DNA of 64,000 nt from Alkalicoccobacillus plakortidis (lineage in GTDB: Bacteria > Bacillota > Bacilli > Bacillales > Bacillaceae_D), in the NCBI RefSeq assembly GCF_023703085.1, contig NZ_JAMQJY010000001.1, positions 496,001-560,000 of the forward strand, given 5' to 3'. The notes below the pieces were generated by a model. It worked only from the letters and a program-made list of their open reading frames with translations. It did no database searches and had not been told where the DNA came from. The position numbers and the translations under genes were made by a program. The stretch's first letter is position 1; each line of letters begins with the position of its first letter. This document shows, one piece after another, positions 9,886-19,537 of the stretch.

Positions 9886-12235
9886 CCTCCACCTTAATTT
9901 GAGGCATATCCAACATCTCTTTTGTATCGTTTTTTTGCACTTTTAGCTGGATATTCCCCCACTCATCAATGTATATATCTGGATCTTCAGTCTCTATTCG
10001 TCCATCTAACACTTCGTATGCCTCGGATTCATTATTATATATTTCATACACAGTTTCTTCTTCATTAAACGCTGAAATTGTGATGTTCGTAAATTGAAAT
10101 GAACCGTCCAACAAATCATTTGGAACAGAAAAAGCAAGCTCATACGATCCATTTCCAACAAAGACTTTTTGTTCCCCTTGAGAAACTTCTTCTTCAAAGT
10201 ACGTATCTCCATCATAGCTATATCCTGTAGGTGATAAGTCTCTATTTTCTAAGGTTAACGAACCCTGCTGTTCAGAACTTACACTTGCTGTTTGTAGGAC
10301 TAAATTTTGCACATGTTGAATTCCTGATTGACCATTTAATGTGGCATGTAAGATCGAATCTTTTGTTATACCAGCAAATGCGGGATGTCCTTTTTCATAA
10401 TATTCTTCTGAGAACGAAGCTTGAAACAATCCGCTCTCGATCATTTCTTCTAAAGTATCCTCGGTTGAATACTCGTTCCCATTTGATGGAGAAAATAAGG
10501 TTTTTCCTGCTAATGCAAACGATATGTCTCTTTTCTCTCCTTTTTCAAATGAGCCCAGATCAACCTTCTCATTTCCTGCTAAAAAATAGAGATTCTCAAA
10601 AGAAAAATTTGTATTGTTTATGACCGTACCTCTTACCTCATTATTGGCATACGTAAGGTCTGTATCAATTAGCCCTGTGTCAATGTTGTGAATTGGACCA
10701 ACGGCATTGCTAATCGACCAAAATTCTCGATTTTTATACGTAACGATTTGTTGTTCGTAATCGTGCATAACACTTGCATCGATATTTCCTCGAGATTGTC
10801 CGATAGATGTATCCTCTATTATTGGAAACGGATTAAATTGATTTCCGGTAAATTCAAGTTTATAGGCCCCGCTTTTACTATTTAAAAAGGAAGCGCTCCC
10901 TACTCCGTAACCTTTTCCTGTATCATCAATACGTACCACTGCATTTTCATTTATTTGGTTATCCTTGATTCGATCCTTACCTCCGATTAAGAAAATAAGT
11001 ACACAAAGCAAAATTGATATGCTAGGTAGAAGCCACCATGCATGCTCTCGCTTATCTGATTTTTTAAGAACCAAATACAAGATTGGGCAAAGAATAAAGA
11101 TGTACCCCGCAAAAACGGCAACTAGCCAACTTAGAGGTATTAAAGAAGATGGAAACAGGTTTGAAATATATGAAAAGGAATATTGATACGTTTCATAATC
11201 GGACATCCCATAATTCATACTAAGGTTTGTCATTAAAGGATTAATGACAAGCTCCCATGTTTTTGTGGCATCTTCCCACTCAGTAAATGAAGATGTGGAA
11301 GCAGAAGTTAATAATTGTGCGAGCTCACCATTTCCTATTTTTCTACTTGCCAAAACAGGTCTATCATCTGACGTTTTCACATGAATGATCGAATTCTCGG
11401 TTTGATCTCCTTCAAAAAGAGTAAACGTATCCCCTGGAAATTGACGCCCTGTTAGGTCATTTAAAAAACGTGAATCTACATTATTTAATTCTTCAACGTC
11501 CTGAATTGGCATGTTTGGATAAAAAATAGAATCTTTGTCTACTTCATTAACTTGGCCTGTAACGAGCATTGTACCACCATCATGGACCCATGAATCAATG
11601 ACTCGTTGTTGGTGTTCGGTTAAGGAAGTTAAATCAAAATCAGAGACGATCAGGATAGACAACATATTGAGACCGGTTCCAATTTCAGGTATTTGATTAG
11701 GTTGAACCTCGACAACATCGTATCTAACATCGGCGGCGAGCTGCATGCTTTTTATTGGAGATAGGGCTTCTGGGTCATTTGATAACAGCCCGATGATTGT
11801 ATCCTCTTCATTTACGCCTCTAGCTGTCAAAAGAGTTTTCCCCTCAAACTCTAGCTCTTTCCCCTCTTCCCAACCACCTTCAAAAAAGCGAATCGATTTT
11901 GATTTAATATTAGACATAGATGAATAATCATAGCCCGGAATACTAATTGTGAAGCTTATCTCAGAATCAGCTGGAATCTCAATTGATTTTAATATATCTG
12001 CGGCACCGATAGAATAAGATGGACTAACTGTAAAAGCTACATCTCCTGAGATACTTCGTTGGCTATTGTTTTGAACGGTTACAATGACAGGAAAACCATG
12101 ATAAGGGTTTGCTTTATTTTCGAATCCAATTTCCGTCAAGATGGTCAGCTCTTTTTCTTCTGCATTAACTGTCATTGGAAAGATAAAAAGGGCTATTAAA
12201 CCAATAATGATACAGATCAGACTTTTTTTACTCAT
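9866..12235 (-). CDS. Large secreted/membrane protein of an ABC operon, function unknown
   Basis: First gene of the ABC operon; 789 residues, not recognised as a named family. Order: signal peptide (about 1-25, ending VNAEE), a beta-rich region resembling Ig-like or CARDB repeats (30-140), a segment like the class I glutamine amidotransferase-like fold used as a binding domain (about 150-240, ILIVSDFD and DSWVHDGGTMLVTGQ), two close transmembrane segments (about 360-415), and a long C-terminal beta-rich domain probably outside the membrane. The layout resembles membrane subunits of gliding/exporter-type ABC systems. A role in presenting substrate to the exporter or in sensing envelope state is inference. 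Confidence 0.65.
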   Translation of the reverse strand: MSKKSLICIIIGLIALFIFPMTVNAEEKELTILTEIGFENKANPYHGFPVIVTVQNNSQRSISGDVAFTVSPSYSIGAADILKSIEIPADSEISFTISIPGYDYSSMSNIKSKSIRFFEGGWEEGKELEFEGKTLLTARGVNEEDTIIGLLSNDPEALSPIKSMQLAADVRYDVVEVQPNQIPEIGTGLNMLSILIVSDFDLTSLTEHQQRVIDSWVHDGGTMLVTGQVNEVDKDSIFYPNMPIQDVEELNNVDSRFLNDLTGRQFPGDTFTLFEGDQTENSIIHVKTSDDRPVLASRKIGNGELAQLLTSASTSSFTEWEDATKTWELVINPLMTNLSMNYGMSDYETYQYSFSYISNLFPSSLIPLSWLVAVFAGYIFILCPILYLVLKKSDKREHAWWLLPSISILLCVLIFLIGGKDRIKDNQINENAVVRIDDTGKGYGVGSASFLNSKSGAYKLEFTGNQFNPFPIIEDTSIGQSRGNIDASVMHDYEQQIVTYKNREFWSISNAVGPIHNIDTGLIDTDLTYANNEVRGTVINNTNFSFENLYFLAGNEKVDLGSFEKGEKRDISFALAGKTLFSPSNGNEYSTEDTLEEMIESGLFQASFSEEYYEKGHPAFAGITKDSILHATLNGQSGIQHVQNLVLQTASVSSEQQGSLTLENRDLSPTGYSYDGDTYFEEEVSQGEQKVFVGNGSYELAFSVPNDLLDGSFQFTNITISAFNEEETVYEIYNNESEAYEVLDGRIETEDPDIYIDEWGNIQLKVQKNDTKEMLDMPQIKVEGEFKHD

Positions 12236-12463
12236 CTATTCTCCTGCTTTCTAGTTAACTTGTATGAACATAACGATTTCTTTTAAGATAGCACATTTTT
12301 CTGTTGATCTTTCTCAAGTTTTTCTAAATTTTTTGATGCACTTGTAGGAATATGTCGAATGAAACGCGAGATTACAAGAGAAGTGTCGCAAGAAATATAA
12401 AGGGAATGAAAGCAATTTATAGAATAACTGTTAACGAGGACATTATATATGGAGGAAGTATTT

Positions 12464-12742
12464 ATGAGTTATATAGGAGAGAAAAAAGACTGGTTAAAGA
12501 AATACATACATACAAACAGTTTAGAAGGACAAATGACTGCTCTAAACGAGCTACGGGTAAAGAATTCATTTGAACGAAACGAGTTATATGAATTGTTAGA
12601 TGAATTAGTAGAAGATGAAGTGGTTCAATGGACGAATGAAGAACAGCTTATCTCATTACCCTTACCCAATTGGTATAAAAATCATCTAGAAAACATTAAG
12701 ATTTGTCGTCAATCGATTTTAACAAGGCGATTTAGTCTTTGA
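12464..12742 (+). CDS. Small cytoplasmic protein, unknown
   Basis: 92 residues from the ATG at 12464, preceded by GGAGGAAG. Helical and charged, with ELYELLDELVEDEVVQW in the middle, which looks like part of a winged-helix or coiled segment. No recognised family. It has its own terminator, which supports a real transcript. Confidence 0.6.
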   Translation: MSYIGEKKDWLKKYIHTNSLEGQMTALNELRVKNSFERNELYELLDELVEDEVVQWTNEEQLISLPLPNWYKNHLENIKICRQSILTRRFSL

Positions 12743-12745
12743 ATA

Positions 12746-12790
12746 CAAAAACTATCCAATTAGAGAAAATCTAATGGATAGTTTTTTGTT
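12746..12790 (+). terminator. Terminator of the 92-residue protein gene
   Basis: AAAACTATCC/GGATAGTTTT with inner AATTAGA/TCTAAT gives a stem of about 16 bp followed by T6. It also lies just downstream of the convergent chemoreceptor gene and can serve both. Confidence 0.9.
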
Positions 12791-12796
12791 TAACGA

Positions 12797-13621
12797 TTAA
12801 TAGTCATTTAATGATTCTACGAAATTTTCAAATCGTTTGTTCTGTTCATTTAATAATTCAATATTTTCCATAAATGTTGCAACTAGCTGAGCCTGATCGG
12901 TAGAAGCGCCAGAGATATCGCTTATTTCCTCTTGCATTCTTTTAACAGATTTTTGCACACTAGATAAATTTTCATCAATTTGATTGGCGGCTTTTTTGGT
13001 TTCATCAGATAATTTACGTACCTCAGTCGCAACAACTCCAAAACCAGCACCTGCTTGACCCACACGTGCAGCTTCAATAGCTGCATTTAGACCGATTAAG
13101 TTAGTTTGTCTTGAGATATCTCCAATAAAATTTGTAATCTCTGACACACTGCCTGACTCATCTACGGTTTTTATGGCGTTTTTCAATAATTGATCGGATG
13201 TAGCTGACAGTTGCTCGGAATGAGCAGCAACTTGTTGAATTCCACTTAGAAGATTATCGGAAATAGCTGCCGTTTCGCTCATCAATTCTTGTAGTCGTTT
13301 TTTGTTTTTGTGACTGAAGTTTGCAGTTAATATGGCAACAATTGCTCCAGTTTCATCTTTTACCGGAATAAACACGACATCAAATGATACACCAAACATC
13401 TCTTCTGGAATCGTTCCGTATGTAATTTCATTATTTTTAATATCTTTAAAATTAGTATGTGGCTCAACAAGTGGATCCCCAGGTTGTTGACCAATTTTTA
13501 AGGAATCACTATCATTCCAATGGAGAATTTTTTCATGATCATATACTGATAGGGCTACATCACCTTTAAATAATTGCTTCACAAAAGGCATACTAGCCAC
13601 TAATCCCTCTACTATCGACAT
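12797..13621 (-). CDS. Soluble methyl-accepting chemotaxis-like protein (YfmS type), copy 1
   Basis: Cytoplasmic chemoreceptor, 274 residues, no transmembrane segment. The N-terminal 110 residues are a small sensor domain ([16 protein letters not shown]). A short coiled coil follows, with the highly conserved MCP signalling tip ([20 protein letters not shown], then [12 protein letters not shown]), which binds CheA and CheW. The methylation helices are much shorter than in classical MCPs. Length and layout match soluble receptors such as B. subtilis YfmS. It is a tandem paralogue of the gene at 13746-14570. Confidence 0.88.
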   Translation of the reverse strand: MSIVEGLVASMPFVKQLFKGDVALSVYDHEKILHWNDSDSLKIGQQPGDPLVEPHTNFKDIKNNEITYGTIPEEMFGVSFDVVFIPVKDETGAIVAILTANFSHKNKKRLQELMSETAAISDNLLSGIQQVAAHSEQLSATSDQLLKNAIKTVDESGSVSEITNFIGDISRQTNLIGLNAAIEAARVGQAGAGFGVVATEVRKLSDETKKAANQIDENLSSVQKSVKRMQEEISDISGASTDQAQLVATFMENIELLNEQNKRFENFVESLNDY

Positions 13622-13702
13622 GTCTGGATGTCCCCTCTCTCATCTTCTACTACCGTTATATCGGTTAGCTATCATCTTCTTTTAACAACTTCTTACAAAC
13701 CA

Positions 13703-13738
13703 CAAAAAAACCTTCCTAGGTTATTGTCTAAGAAGGTG
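13703..13738 (-). terminator. Terminator between the chemoreceptor paralogues
   Basis: On the minus strand ACCTTCTTAG pairs with CTAGGAAGGT and is followed by T7. The two receptor genes are therefore separate transcripts. Confidence 0.8.
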
Positions 13739-13745
13739 AATCCAA

Positions 13746-14570
13746 TTATAGTTCATTTAAAGAATGAACATATTGTTTAAACTCTTGATTTTGGGTATTT
13801 AGTGTTTCTATATTCTTCATAAAATCTGTGACTAACTGAGCTTGGTCGGTTGATGCATCTGTTATATCGCTAATTTCTTGTTGCATTTGTTTAATTGATG
13901 TTTGAATTCTTTTCAAGGTTTCATCAATTTGGTTAGCCGCTTTTTTTGTCTCATCAGATAATTTGCGTACTTCTGTTGCGACAACGCCAAATCCAGCTCC
14001 TGCCTGACCTACACGTGCGGCTTCGATTGCTGCATTTAGTCCAATTAAATTGGTTTGTCTTGAGATATCTCCAATAAAGTTGGTAATATTCGTTACTTCA
14101 TTTGATTCATCTACCGTTTTTACTGCGTTTTGTAATAATTGGTCGGATGTTGCTGATAGTTGCTCAGAGTGAGCCGCCACTTGTTGAATGCCACTTAGCA
14201 GTTGATCTGAGATTTCCGATGTTTCACTCATCAACTCTTCAATTCGATCTAGCTCTTTACGGCTAATATTTACACTCATTAATGCAACGATCTTATCATG
14301 TTCGTCTTTAAATGGAATATTTACGACATCGAAAGCAAATCCATAAACTTCTTTAGGAACTAGTGTATATGTTACATCGTTGTTTACGATATTACTAAAA
14401 TTCTCAAAGCCTTTTTGAAGTGGATCGCCAACTTTTATATCTAATTTTATCGATTCACTGTCGCTCCAGAACAACGTTTGGTTTGCGTCAAACAAACCAA
14501 GTGCTACGTCTCCTTTAAAAGCTTTTTTTAAGAATGGCATATTTTTTTGTAAGCCTTCTACTAAATCCAT
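13746..14570 (-). CDS. Soluble methyl-accepting chemotaxis-like protein (YfmS type), copy 2
   Basis: Paralogue of the preceding gene with exactly the same length (274 residues) from the ATG at 14570, which follows AGAGGAAG. The longer ORF reading adds 38 residues with no ribosome site. The signalling tip is nearly identical to copy 1, while the sensor domain ([18 protein letters not shown]) is more diverged. This is the pattern expected if the two receptors share a signalling partner but differ in ligand. Confidence 0.88.
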   Translation of the reverse strand: MDLVEGLQKNMPFLKKAFKGDVALGLFDANQTLFWSDSESIKLDIKVGDPLQKGFENFSNIVNNDVTYTLVPKEVYGFAFDVVNIPFKDEHDKIVALMSVNISRKELDRIEELMSETSEISDQLLSGIQQVAAHSEQLSATSDQLLQNAVKTVDESNEVTNITNFIGDISRQTNLIGLNAAIEAARVGQAGAGFGVVATEVRKLSDETKKAANQIDETLKRIQTSIKQMQQEISDITDASTDQAQLVTDFMKNIETLNTQNQEFKQYVHSLNEL

Positions 14571-14673
14571 TACTCCAACTTCCTCTCTATTTAAATAAGC
14601 GTATGAAGCATATATCGGAAGACGCAGCTGAAATTTGTAGAAAAAACTCGAATAATATTTAGGTAAATCATGT

Positions 14674-14712
14674 AAAAACCTCAAAGAAATGATCTCTTTG
14701 AGGTTTGTTTTT
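14674..14712 (-). terminator. Terminator of the aldo/keto reductase gene
   Basis: AAACCTCAAAGA and TCTTTGAGGTTT form a perfect 12-bp stem with a 7-nt loop, flanked by A and T runs on both strands. Confidence 0.88.
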
Positions 14713-15702
14713 TAGAGCAACGATTCAATTGCATTAAGCTCATCAGTAGTGAACGATTGATTTTGAAGCGCCACTACATTTTCTTCAATTTGACTCACAC
14801 GACTAGCACCTATTAATGCAGATGTTAGATGTCCTTCTCTTAAAACCCATGCTAGCGACATTTGTGCTAGTGTTTGACCACGATTTTGCGCGATTTCATT
14901 TAACCCAATTAGTCGTTTTACTAACTGTTCATCAACGTTACTTTCAGAAAGAAATTGACTACTGCTAGCAGCGCGAGAATCAGCTGGAACGGACCCGCCT
15001 ATATATTTGTTTGTCAGTAATCCTTGTGCTAGAGGACAAAATGCAATCGATCCAACTCCAAGGTCGTTTAGTACACCTAATAATTCATCTTCAATGCCAC
15101 GGTTTAGCATGGAATAACTTGGTTGATGTATCAATAGAGGTGTGCCTAGATCCTTTAAGATACGAGCTGCCTCTTTTGTTTGTTTGGCATCGTAACTAGA
15201 GATCCCTACATATAGTGCTTTCCCTTGGCGAACAATTTGATCTAATGCACCCATCGTTTCTTCCAGTGGTGTATTTGGATCAGGACGGTGAGAATAAAAG
15301 ATATCAACATAATCAAGGTTCATACGTTTTAAACTTTGATCTAGACTTGAAATTAGATTTTTCTTTGAACCCCATTCTCCATAAGGTCCCGGCCACATGT
15401 AGTAGCCTGCTTTTGAAGAAATAATCAGTTCATCTCGATATGAGGCAAAATCAGTCTGCATCATTTTGCCAAACATTTGCTCAGCAGAACCAAGCTGGAG
15501 GACCATAATTATTAGCGAGATCAAAATGAGTAATACCTAAGTCAAACGCTTTTCTCAACATAGCTCGACCATTTTCATATGGGTCAACCCCACCAAAATT
15601 ATGCCAAAGACCAAGTGATAATGCTGGAAGCTTTAACCCCGATTGACCACAACGATTATATTTCATCTCTTCGTATCTTTTTTCTTCTGCTATATAACTC
15701 AA
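14712..15702 (-). pseudogene. Aldo/keto reductase, YghZ-like (frameshifted)
   Basis: NADPH-dependent aldo/keto reductase of the KCNAB/YghZ group, which in E. coli acts on glyceraldehyde 3-phosphate and methylglyoxal. Signatures: SLGLWHNFGG, FDLANNYGPP (catalytic Asp and Tyr), ISSKAGYYMWPGPYG, YSHRPDP and the C-terminal NADP region SALIGASRVSQIEENV. One extra base at 15492-15493 (CCAAGC for CCAGC) breaks the protein inside NNYGPPAGSAEQMF. Start is a TTG at 15702 after GAGGGG; an ATG 12 codons later is an alternative. Length about 330 is normal. Confidence 0.88.
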
Positions 15703-15799
15703 TGTATTTCCCCTCTCTTAGAAAGCGCATTCATAGTTACTGGATTTATCATATCCTATCTACTGCTATAAATCCATTAAGAGTAATGATGGGTTCGAT

Positions 15800-16147
15800 T
15801 TATTTTTTTGAAAGATAAATTGAGTGATATGCGTCTTCCAAAGTTGTTAAAAACACTTGCTCACTTAAATATCCTGAATTCAGTGTGAGGGCCATTCCTC
15901 GAAGATCAATCTTTTTTACTTGTAGCTGCACACCGTTTGTTCCCGTGACTAGTGTAAAAATAGTGGTCCTTCCCCCTTTAAGCACAAACTGGCAAGTCTC
16001 TTCTTTTAATAATTGAAAGAATGCGTCCCATGCCGCATGGATATCTTCTATGTAGTCATCCTTTGACATCAACGTCATAGCACCAATCGTTACTTCTATT
16101 GTTCCACCTATATTATCCTCAGATACATTTGAGTCGATCGTAATCAT
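15800..16147 (-). CDS. Unknown 115-residue protein under SAM-I riboswitch control
   Basis: Not recognised. A soluble 115-residue protein, predicted mixed alpha/beta, with a single Cys (CQFVLKGG) and no signal peptide or metal motif. ATG at 16147 follows AGAGGTG. Directly upstream on the same strand are a SAM-I riboswitch and its terminator, so the gene should be expressed when S-adenosylmethionine is low. S-box genes usually act in methionine, cysteine or SAM synthesis and transport. A role there is therefore likely, but nothing in the sequence names it. Confidence 0.75.
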   Translation of the reverse strand: MITIDSNVSEDNIGGTIEVTIGAMTLMSKDDYIEDIHAAWDAFFQLLKEETCQFVLKGGRTTIFTLVTGTNGVQLQVKKIDLRGMALTLNSGYLSEQVFLTTLEDAYHSIYLSKK

Positions 16148-16172
16148 GTCAGCACCTCTTTGTCTTTTTCAC

Positions 16173-16209
16173 AACAAAAAAACCTCTATTCCGAAGAAAA
16201 GAGGTTTTT
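16173..16209 (-). terminator. Expression-platform terminator of the SAM-I riboswitch
   Basis: On the minus strand AAACCTCT pairs with AGAGGTTT across TTTCTTCGGAAT and is followed by T7. It sits between the aptamer and the gene. The AAGAGAG at the 3' side of aptamer helix P1 can pair with the CTCTTTT of this stem, which is the usual antiterminator switch. Confidence 0.88.
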
Positions 16210-16218
16210 GCTTATATT

Positions 16219-16321
16219 CTCTCTTATCTCCCAGGCTTACACCTGCTGGAATTAGCACCTTCCACCGTAGTGGGGTTGCTGAAGCTTCATTGGGCCAGTC
16301 CCTCTGCTTCTCTTAATAAGT
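16219..16321 (-). promoter_or_regulatory. SAM-I (S-box) riboswitch aptamer
   Basis: Read on the minus strand it has the S-box consensus in order: CTTATTAAGAGAAGC (P1/P2), GAGGGACTGGCCC, ATGAAGCTTCAGCAACC, GGTGCTAATTCCAGCAG, and the closing GATAAGAG of P1. These are the SAM-binding core elements. With the following terminator it forms a complete transcriptional OFF switch for the 115-residue protein gene. Confidence 0.95.
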
Positions 16322-16367
16322 ATGTAATTTTAAAATAGTGTACCAAAGAAGAACGGAATGATCAATA

Positions 16368-17009
16368 CTATAAATCTCGTGTTTTATTATGCTCTCTAAT
16401 GTGTAGGTTCTGGATGTTAAAACTACTGTTGCTATAACCTGAGAAACCATCATAATACTTTGTTATTGTTTTGTTTATTTCGATCTGATGAGTGGCTCTA
16501 CTCATTAAAGTGATTGCTTCTTCATCCTCCAACTCAAAAAGAAGGCTCACCTCATCTTGCATAAATAGAGGTTCATAGATATTTAACATCAATTCGACAT
16601 CTTTTGAAGAGTGGTTTTTTAAAACTAGATTACAGTTTACTTCAAGATTATCTTCATCAATTGTGTCAATCTCACAGCTACTTTCGTCTGGATCAAATGA
16701 TACAGCATCAATTCCATTTGCAAATGTATATTGGTACCCTTTCACTACATTGTGAGGAATCACTGCCATTAATATAATGACAACAATTGAAAGAATCACT
16801 TTTCGCTTTGAAAGGGAACGAGCGAATAAATAAATCGTTATCATAAAAAACAGTAAATAGAGTACGTCACTAACAAAATATAGCCTAAACAATAAAATAC
16901 CATCACCACTTGTGCCTAGACGATATACGTTTGGAAAAGGGATCCTCATAAATATAAAAATAATGAATAGAACAATAGAAATGAAAAATAACCATTTATT
17001 TCGGATCAT
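16368..17009 (-). CDS. Membrane protein with extracytoplasmic domain, unknown
   Basis: 213 residues from the ATG at 17009, which follows GGAGGTGG; the longer reading adds 30 residues without a ribosome site. Three hydrophobic segments (about 6-24, 45-65, 72-90) are followed by a 120-residue, probably external, beta-rich domain. No recognised family. It lies upstream of the SAM riboswitch but is a separate unit. Confidence 0.6.
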   Translation of the reverse strand: MIRNKWLFFISIVLFIIFIFMRIPFPNVYRLGTSGDGILLFRLYFVSDVLYLLFFMITIYLFARSLSKRKVILSIVVIILMAVIPHNVVKGYQYTFANGIDAVSFDPDESSCEIDTIDEDNLEVNCNLVLKNHSSKDVELMLNIYEPLFMQDEVSLLFELEDEEAITLMSRATHQIEINKTITKYYDGFSGYSNSSFNIQNLHIREHNKTRDL

Positions 17010-17208
17010 GCATCCACCTCCAATATTTTCATTCTTACCAAGAATATCACAGATGACATTTAGAAGTGACGTAACATTCCAAAAAAACTGCAAAACCAAT
17101 TAGATTTTACAGTCTTATCAAGTACTTAGTTTATCAAACGAACACTTGTAGCTTTTCTTCCACAGAATTTTCTCTTGGGGTGTTTCTGTAAACATTCAAC
17201 ACATTATC

Positions 17209-17856
17209 TTATAGCTTTTCCTTTATTCGGTTAAAATGAATTCGCCATTTCTCTGCCAGAGCTTCTACTTTTAAAAGTTGTTCTATGTCAGCCTTATTTT
17301 TAATTTGTTGAAAGAAAAGCTTATTTGCATGAAGCACAGATATTTGCTCAGTATCCCTAGATACCAATGTAATAAGCGAATCATGTTCGATTACACCTTC
17401 TTTTAATACCTTTGCAAAATAACCCGTATATCCTGTTTCCATTACTCGTTTAAACAAACCTTTTACACTTGTATGACGATCAATTGTGTTACAAGGTACC
17501 CTTCCCTGCGTTATTGTGACAACTGCCTCGCCAATTTGATATACATCACCAATACATACATGCTCCTCCAAAAGGCCGCTAACAGTGATATTTTCACCAA
17601 ATGCAGCGGTAGTGAGTTCCGTGCTAAATTCATGATTCCAAAACGAATAATGTTCGGTTGGATAAAAACAGACGGCACGCTCCGCTCCACCATGATTTTT
17701 TAAATCAGCTACTGCATCTCCTTCAAAACCTTCTTCTCGTAACAAAACCTTTTCGATTTTCTTTTTTGTGATTGCCGTATTCATTTGTTTACCCGACGCA
17801 TAACTCATGATCTCTGGTTCAGCAACAGCTAGATTGGATATAGAAAGATGTCTCAT
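17209..17856 (-). CDS. MOSC domain-containing protein (YiiM-like)
   Basis: MOSC domain (about 20-160) with a C-terminal 3-alpha domain, as in E. coli YiiM, which acts in molybdenum-cofactor-dependent reduction of N-hydroxylated compounds. Diagnostic stretches: KNHGGAERAVCFYPTEHY, FGENITVSG, and QGRVPCNTI with the conserved Cys that may bind the cofactor. ATG at 17856 lies 7 nt after AAAGGAG. Length is usual (215). Partner proteins are not nearby. Confidence 0.88.
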   Translation of the reverse strand: MRHLSISNLAVAEPEIMSYASGKQMNTAITKKKIEKVLLREEGFEGDAVADLKNHGGAERAVCFYPTEHYSFWNHEFSTELTTAAFGENITVSGLLEEHVCIGDVYQIGEAVVTITQGRVPCNTIDRHTSVKGLFKRVMETGYTGYFAKVLKEGVIEHDSLITLVSRDTEQISVLHANKLFFQQIKNKADIEQLLKVEALAEKWRIHFNRIKEKL

Positions 17857-17997
17857 ACAAACTCCTTTACACATTGTTTTATTAAGTTTATCAAACTTTT
17901 CACTCTAATTGCATCTTAAAATCAAGAAACTATAGACAGATATTGTAATAATGACTAAGATAAAAGTAACATAAAATTCCCATAAGGAGTATGATTA

Positions 17998-18731
17998 ATG
18001 AGTAAAAAGAACTCAAAATTGACTGATGAATTCATCCGATCACTTGCCATTTTATTAATAGCTGTTATTGTTTTTTCTGAATCTTACCGAATTCTTGCAA
18101 TCATCGCTCTTGTTCTAACTTTAGTAGTGCCTACTGCCTATCACTCCATTCGAGATGTATTGGAAACAAAACGCCTACAGAAAAGCGGAATGCCACAGAT
18201 CGATCAAATGAATGGCTTTCAATTTGAATATTATTTGCAAGCGCTCTTTTTTGGATTAGGTTATAAACCATCCGTAACAAAAAGAAGCTATGATTTTGGT
18301 GCAGACTTAATCTTAGATGGTAAAAACCGTATTGTCATTCAAGCAAAGTGTTATGGCGAGAAAAACAAAGTAGGCATTGATGCCGTCCAACAAATTTATG
18401 CAGCCAAAACCTATTATAAAGCACAGGAAGCCTGGGTTCTCACCAATCGTAGTTTTTCACCCAGTGCGATAAAATTGGCGGAATGCTGCAACGTAAAACT
18501 ACTCGATCGAATGGAATTGCAACATTTCATTTTAAAGATTCATCCTGATGGGGCTATAGCTAATTCGCAGGTAGTTCATCATCCTCTTACTCCTGCTCCC
18601 TTAACTTCTAGTAAGACTTGTGAAAAATGTGGCTATGCCATGCAAAGACGGATTGGGAAACGTGGCGAATTTTTGGGTGCTCCACTTATCCAAAGTGTCG
18701 ACATACTGAGTCGATTTTAAAAGCAGAATAA
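17998..18731 (+). CDS. Membrane-anchored Mrr-like restriction endonuclease with zinc-finger tail (3' frameshift)
   Basis: Two N-terminal transmembrane segments (about 14-32 and 34-52) are followed by a PD-(D/E)XK nuclease domain of the Mrr_cat type (GFQFEYYLQALF, YDFGADLIL, IVIQAKCY; catalytic D, Q/E and K). The C-terminus is a topoisomerase-type C4 zinc finger (CEKCG at about 209). As sequenced, the tail runs out as GAPLIQSV and stops at 18720. Adding one base in the T5/G3 run at 18669-18676 gives GCSTYPKCRH, the second half of the zinc finger, with a stop at 18731. Probable DNA degradation or defence role; the anchor suggests action at the membrane. Confidence 0.82.
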
Positions 18732-18767
18732 TCTTTGTTTACATAATAAAATCATTGAAAACTATTT

Positions 18768-18805
18768 AAAAAAGGATCGCACGTTTAACGTTGCGATCCT
18801 TTCAC
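18768..18805. terminator. Bidirectional terminator, Mrr-like gene / amino-acid ABC operon
   Basis: AAAGGATCGCA and TGCGATCCTTT form an 11-bp stem around CGTTTAACGT, with A and T runs on both sides, between two convergent genes. Confidence 0.9.
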
Positions 18806-19537
18806 TTAAAGTACCTTACTTAAAAATGTCTGTGTTCTTTCGTTTTGAGGATGATCAAATATCTCATTTGGACTTCCCTCTTCTACAATGATTCCATCAT
18901 CCATAAAAAAGACTCGGTCTCCTACTTCTTTAGCAAAACCCATTTCATGAGTCACAACAACCATTGTCATACCTTCCTTCGCCAAATCCTTCATGACTTC
19001 TAACACATCACCAACTAGCTCCGGATCTAGTGCAGAAGTTGGTTCATCAAATAACATTATTTTTGGATTCATTGCTAAAGCTCTTGCAATGGCCACGCGC
19101 TGCTTTTGCCCACCTGAAAGGCTTGATGGATACTCAGATTCTTTATCAGAAAGACCTACTTTTGCTAGAAGCTGCCTCGCTTTTTCCTGTGCTTCATTTT
19201 TGGCTGTTTTACGAATAATATGTGGAGCCATCATGATGTTTTCAAGTACGGTCTTATGAGGAAACAAATTAAAATGTTGAAAGACCATTCCGACATTGGT
19301 ACGAAGTTCGTTAATATTTGTTGTCGGATCCGTTAAATTTATTCCTTCTATATAAACCTCACCCTCAGTAATATCCTCCAATACATTTAAACATCGTAGA
19401 AATGTGCTTTTGCCAGATCCAGAGGGTCCAATGACACACACCACTTCCTTCTCAGCGATAGAAGTAGTAATACCTTTTAACACCTCATTTGCACCAAATG
19501 ATTTATGTAAATCCTTTATCTCTATCATTGTTGTCAT
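18806..19537 (-). CDS. Polar amino-acid ABC transporter ATP-binding protein (GlnQ type)
   Basis: ATPase of an amino-acid importer, 243 residues. Walker [11 protein letters not shown]-loop [10 protein letters not shown], signature [13 protein letters not shown], Walker [14 protein letters not shown] and switch VVTHEM are all intact. It overlaps the permease gene by 4 nt and is the last gene of the binding protein-permease-ATPase operon. Confidence 0.95.
   Translation of the reverse strand: MTTMIEIKDLHKSFGANEVLKGITTSIAEKEVVCVIGPSGSGKSTFLRCLNVLEDITEGEVYIEGINLTDPTTNINELRTNVGMVFQHFNLFPHKTVLENIMMAPHIIRKTAKNEAQEKARQLLAKVGLSDKESEYPSSLSGGQKQRVAIARALAMNPKIMLFDEPTSALDPELVGDVLEVMKDLAKEGMTMVVVTHEMGFAKEVGDRVFFMDDGIIVEEGSPNEIFDHPQNERTQTFLSKVL

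Noticed and set aside
12352..12573. 73-residue plus-strand ORF
   Set aside because: It overlaps the 92-residue gene in another frame; the latter has the better ribosome site and its stop is next to the terminator.
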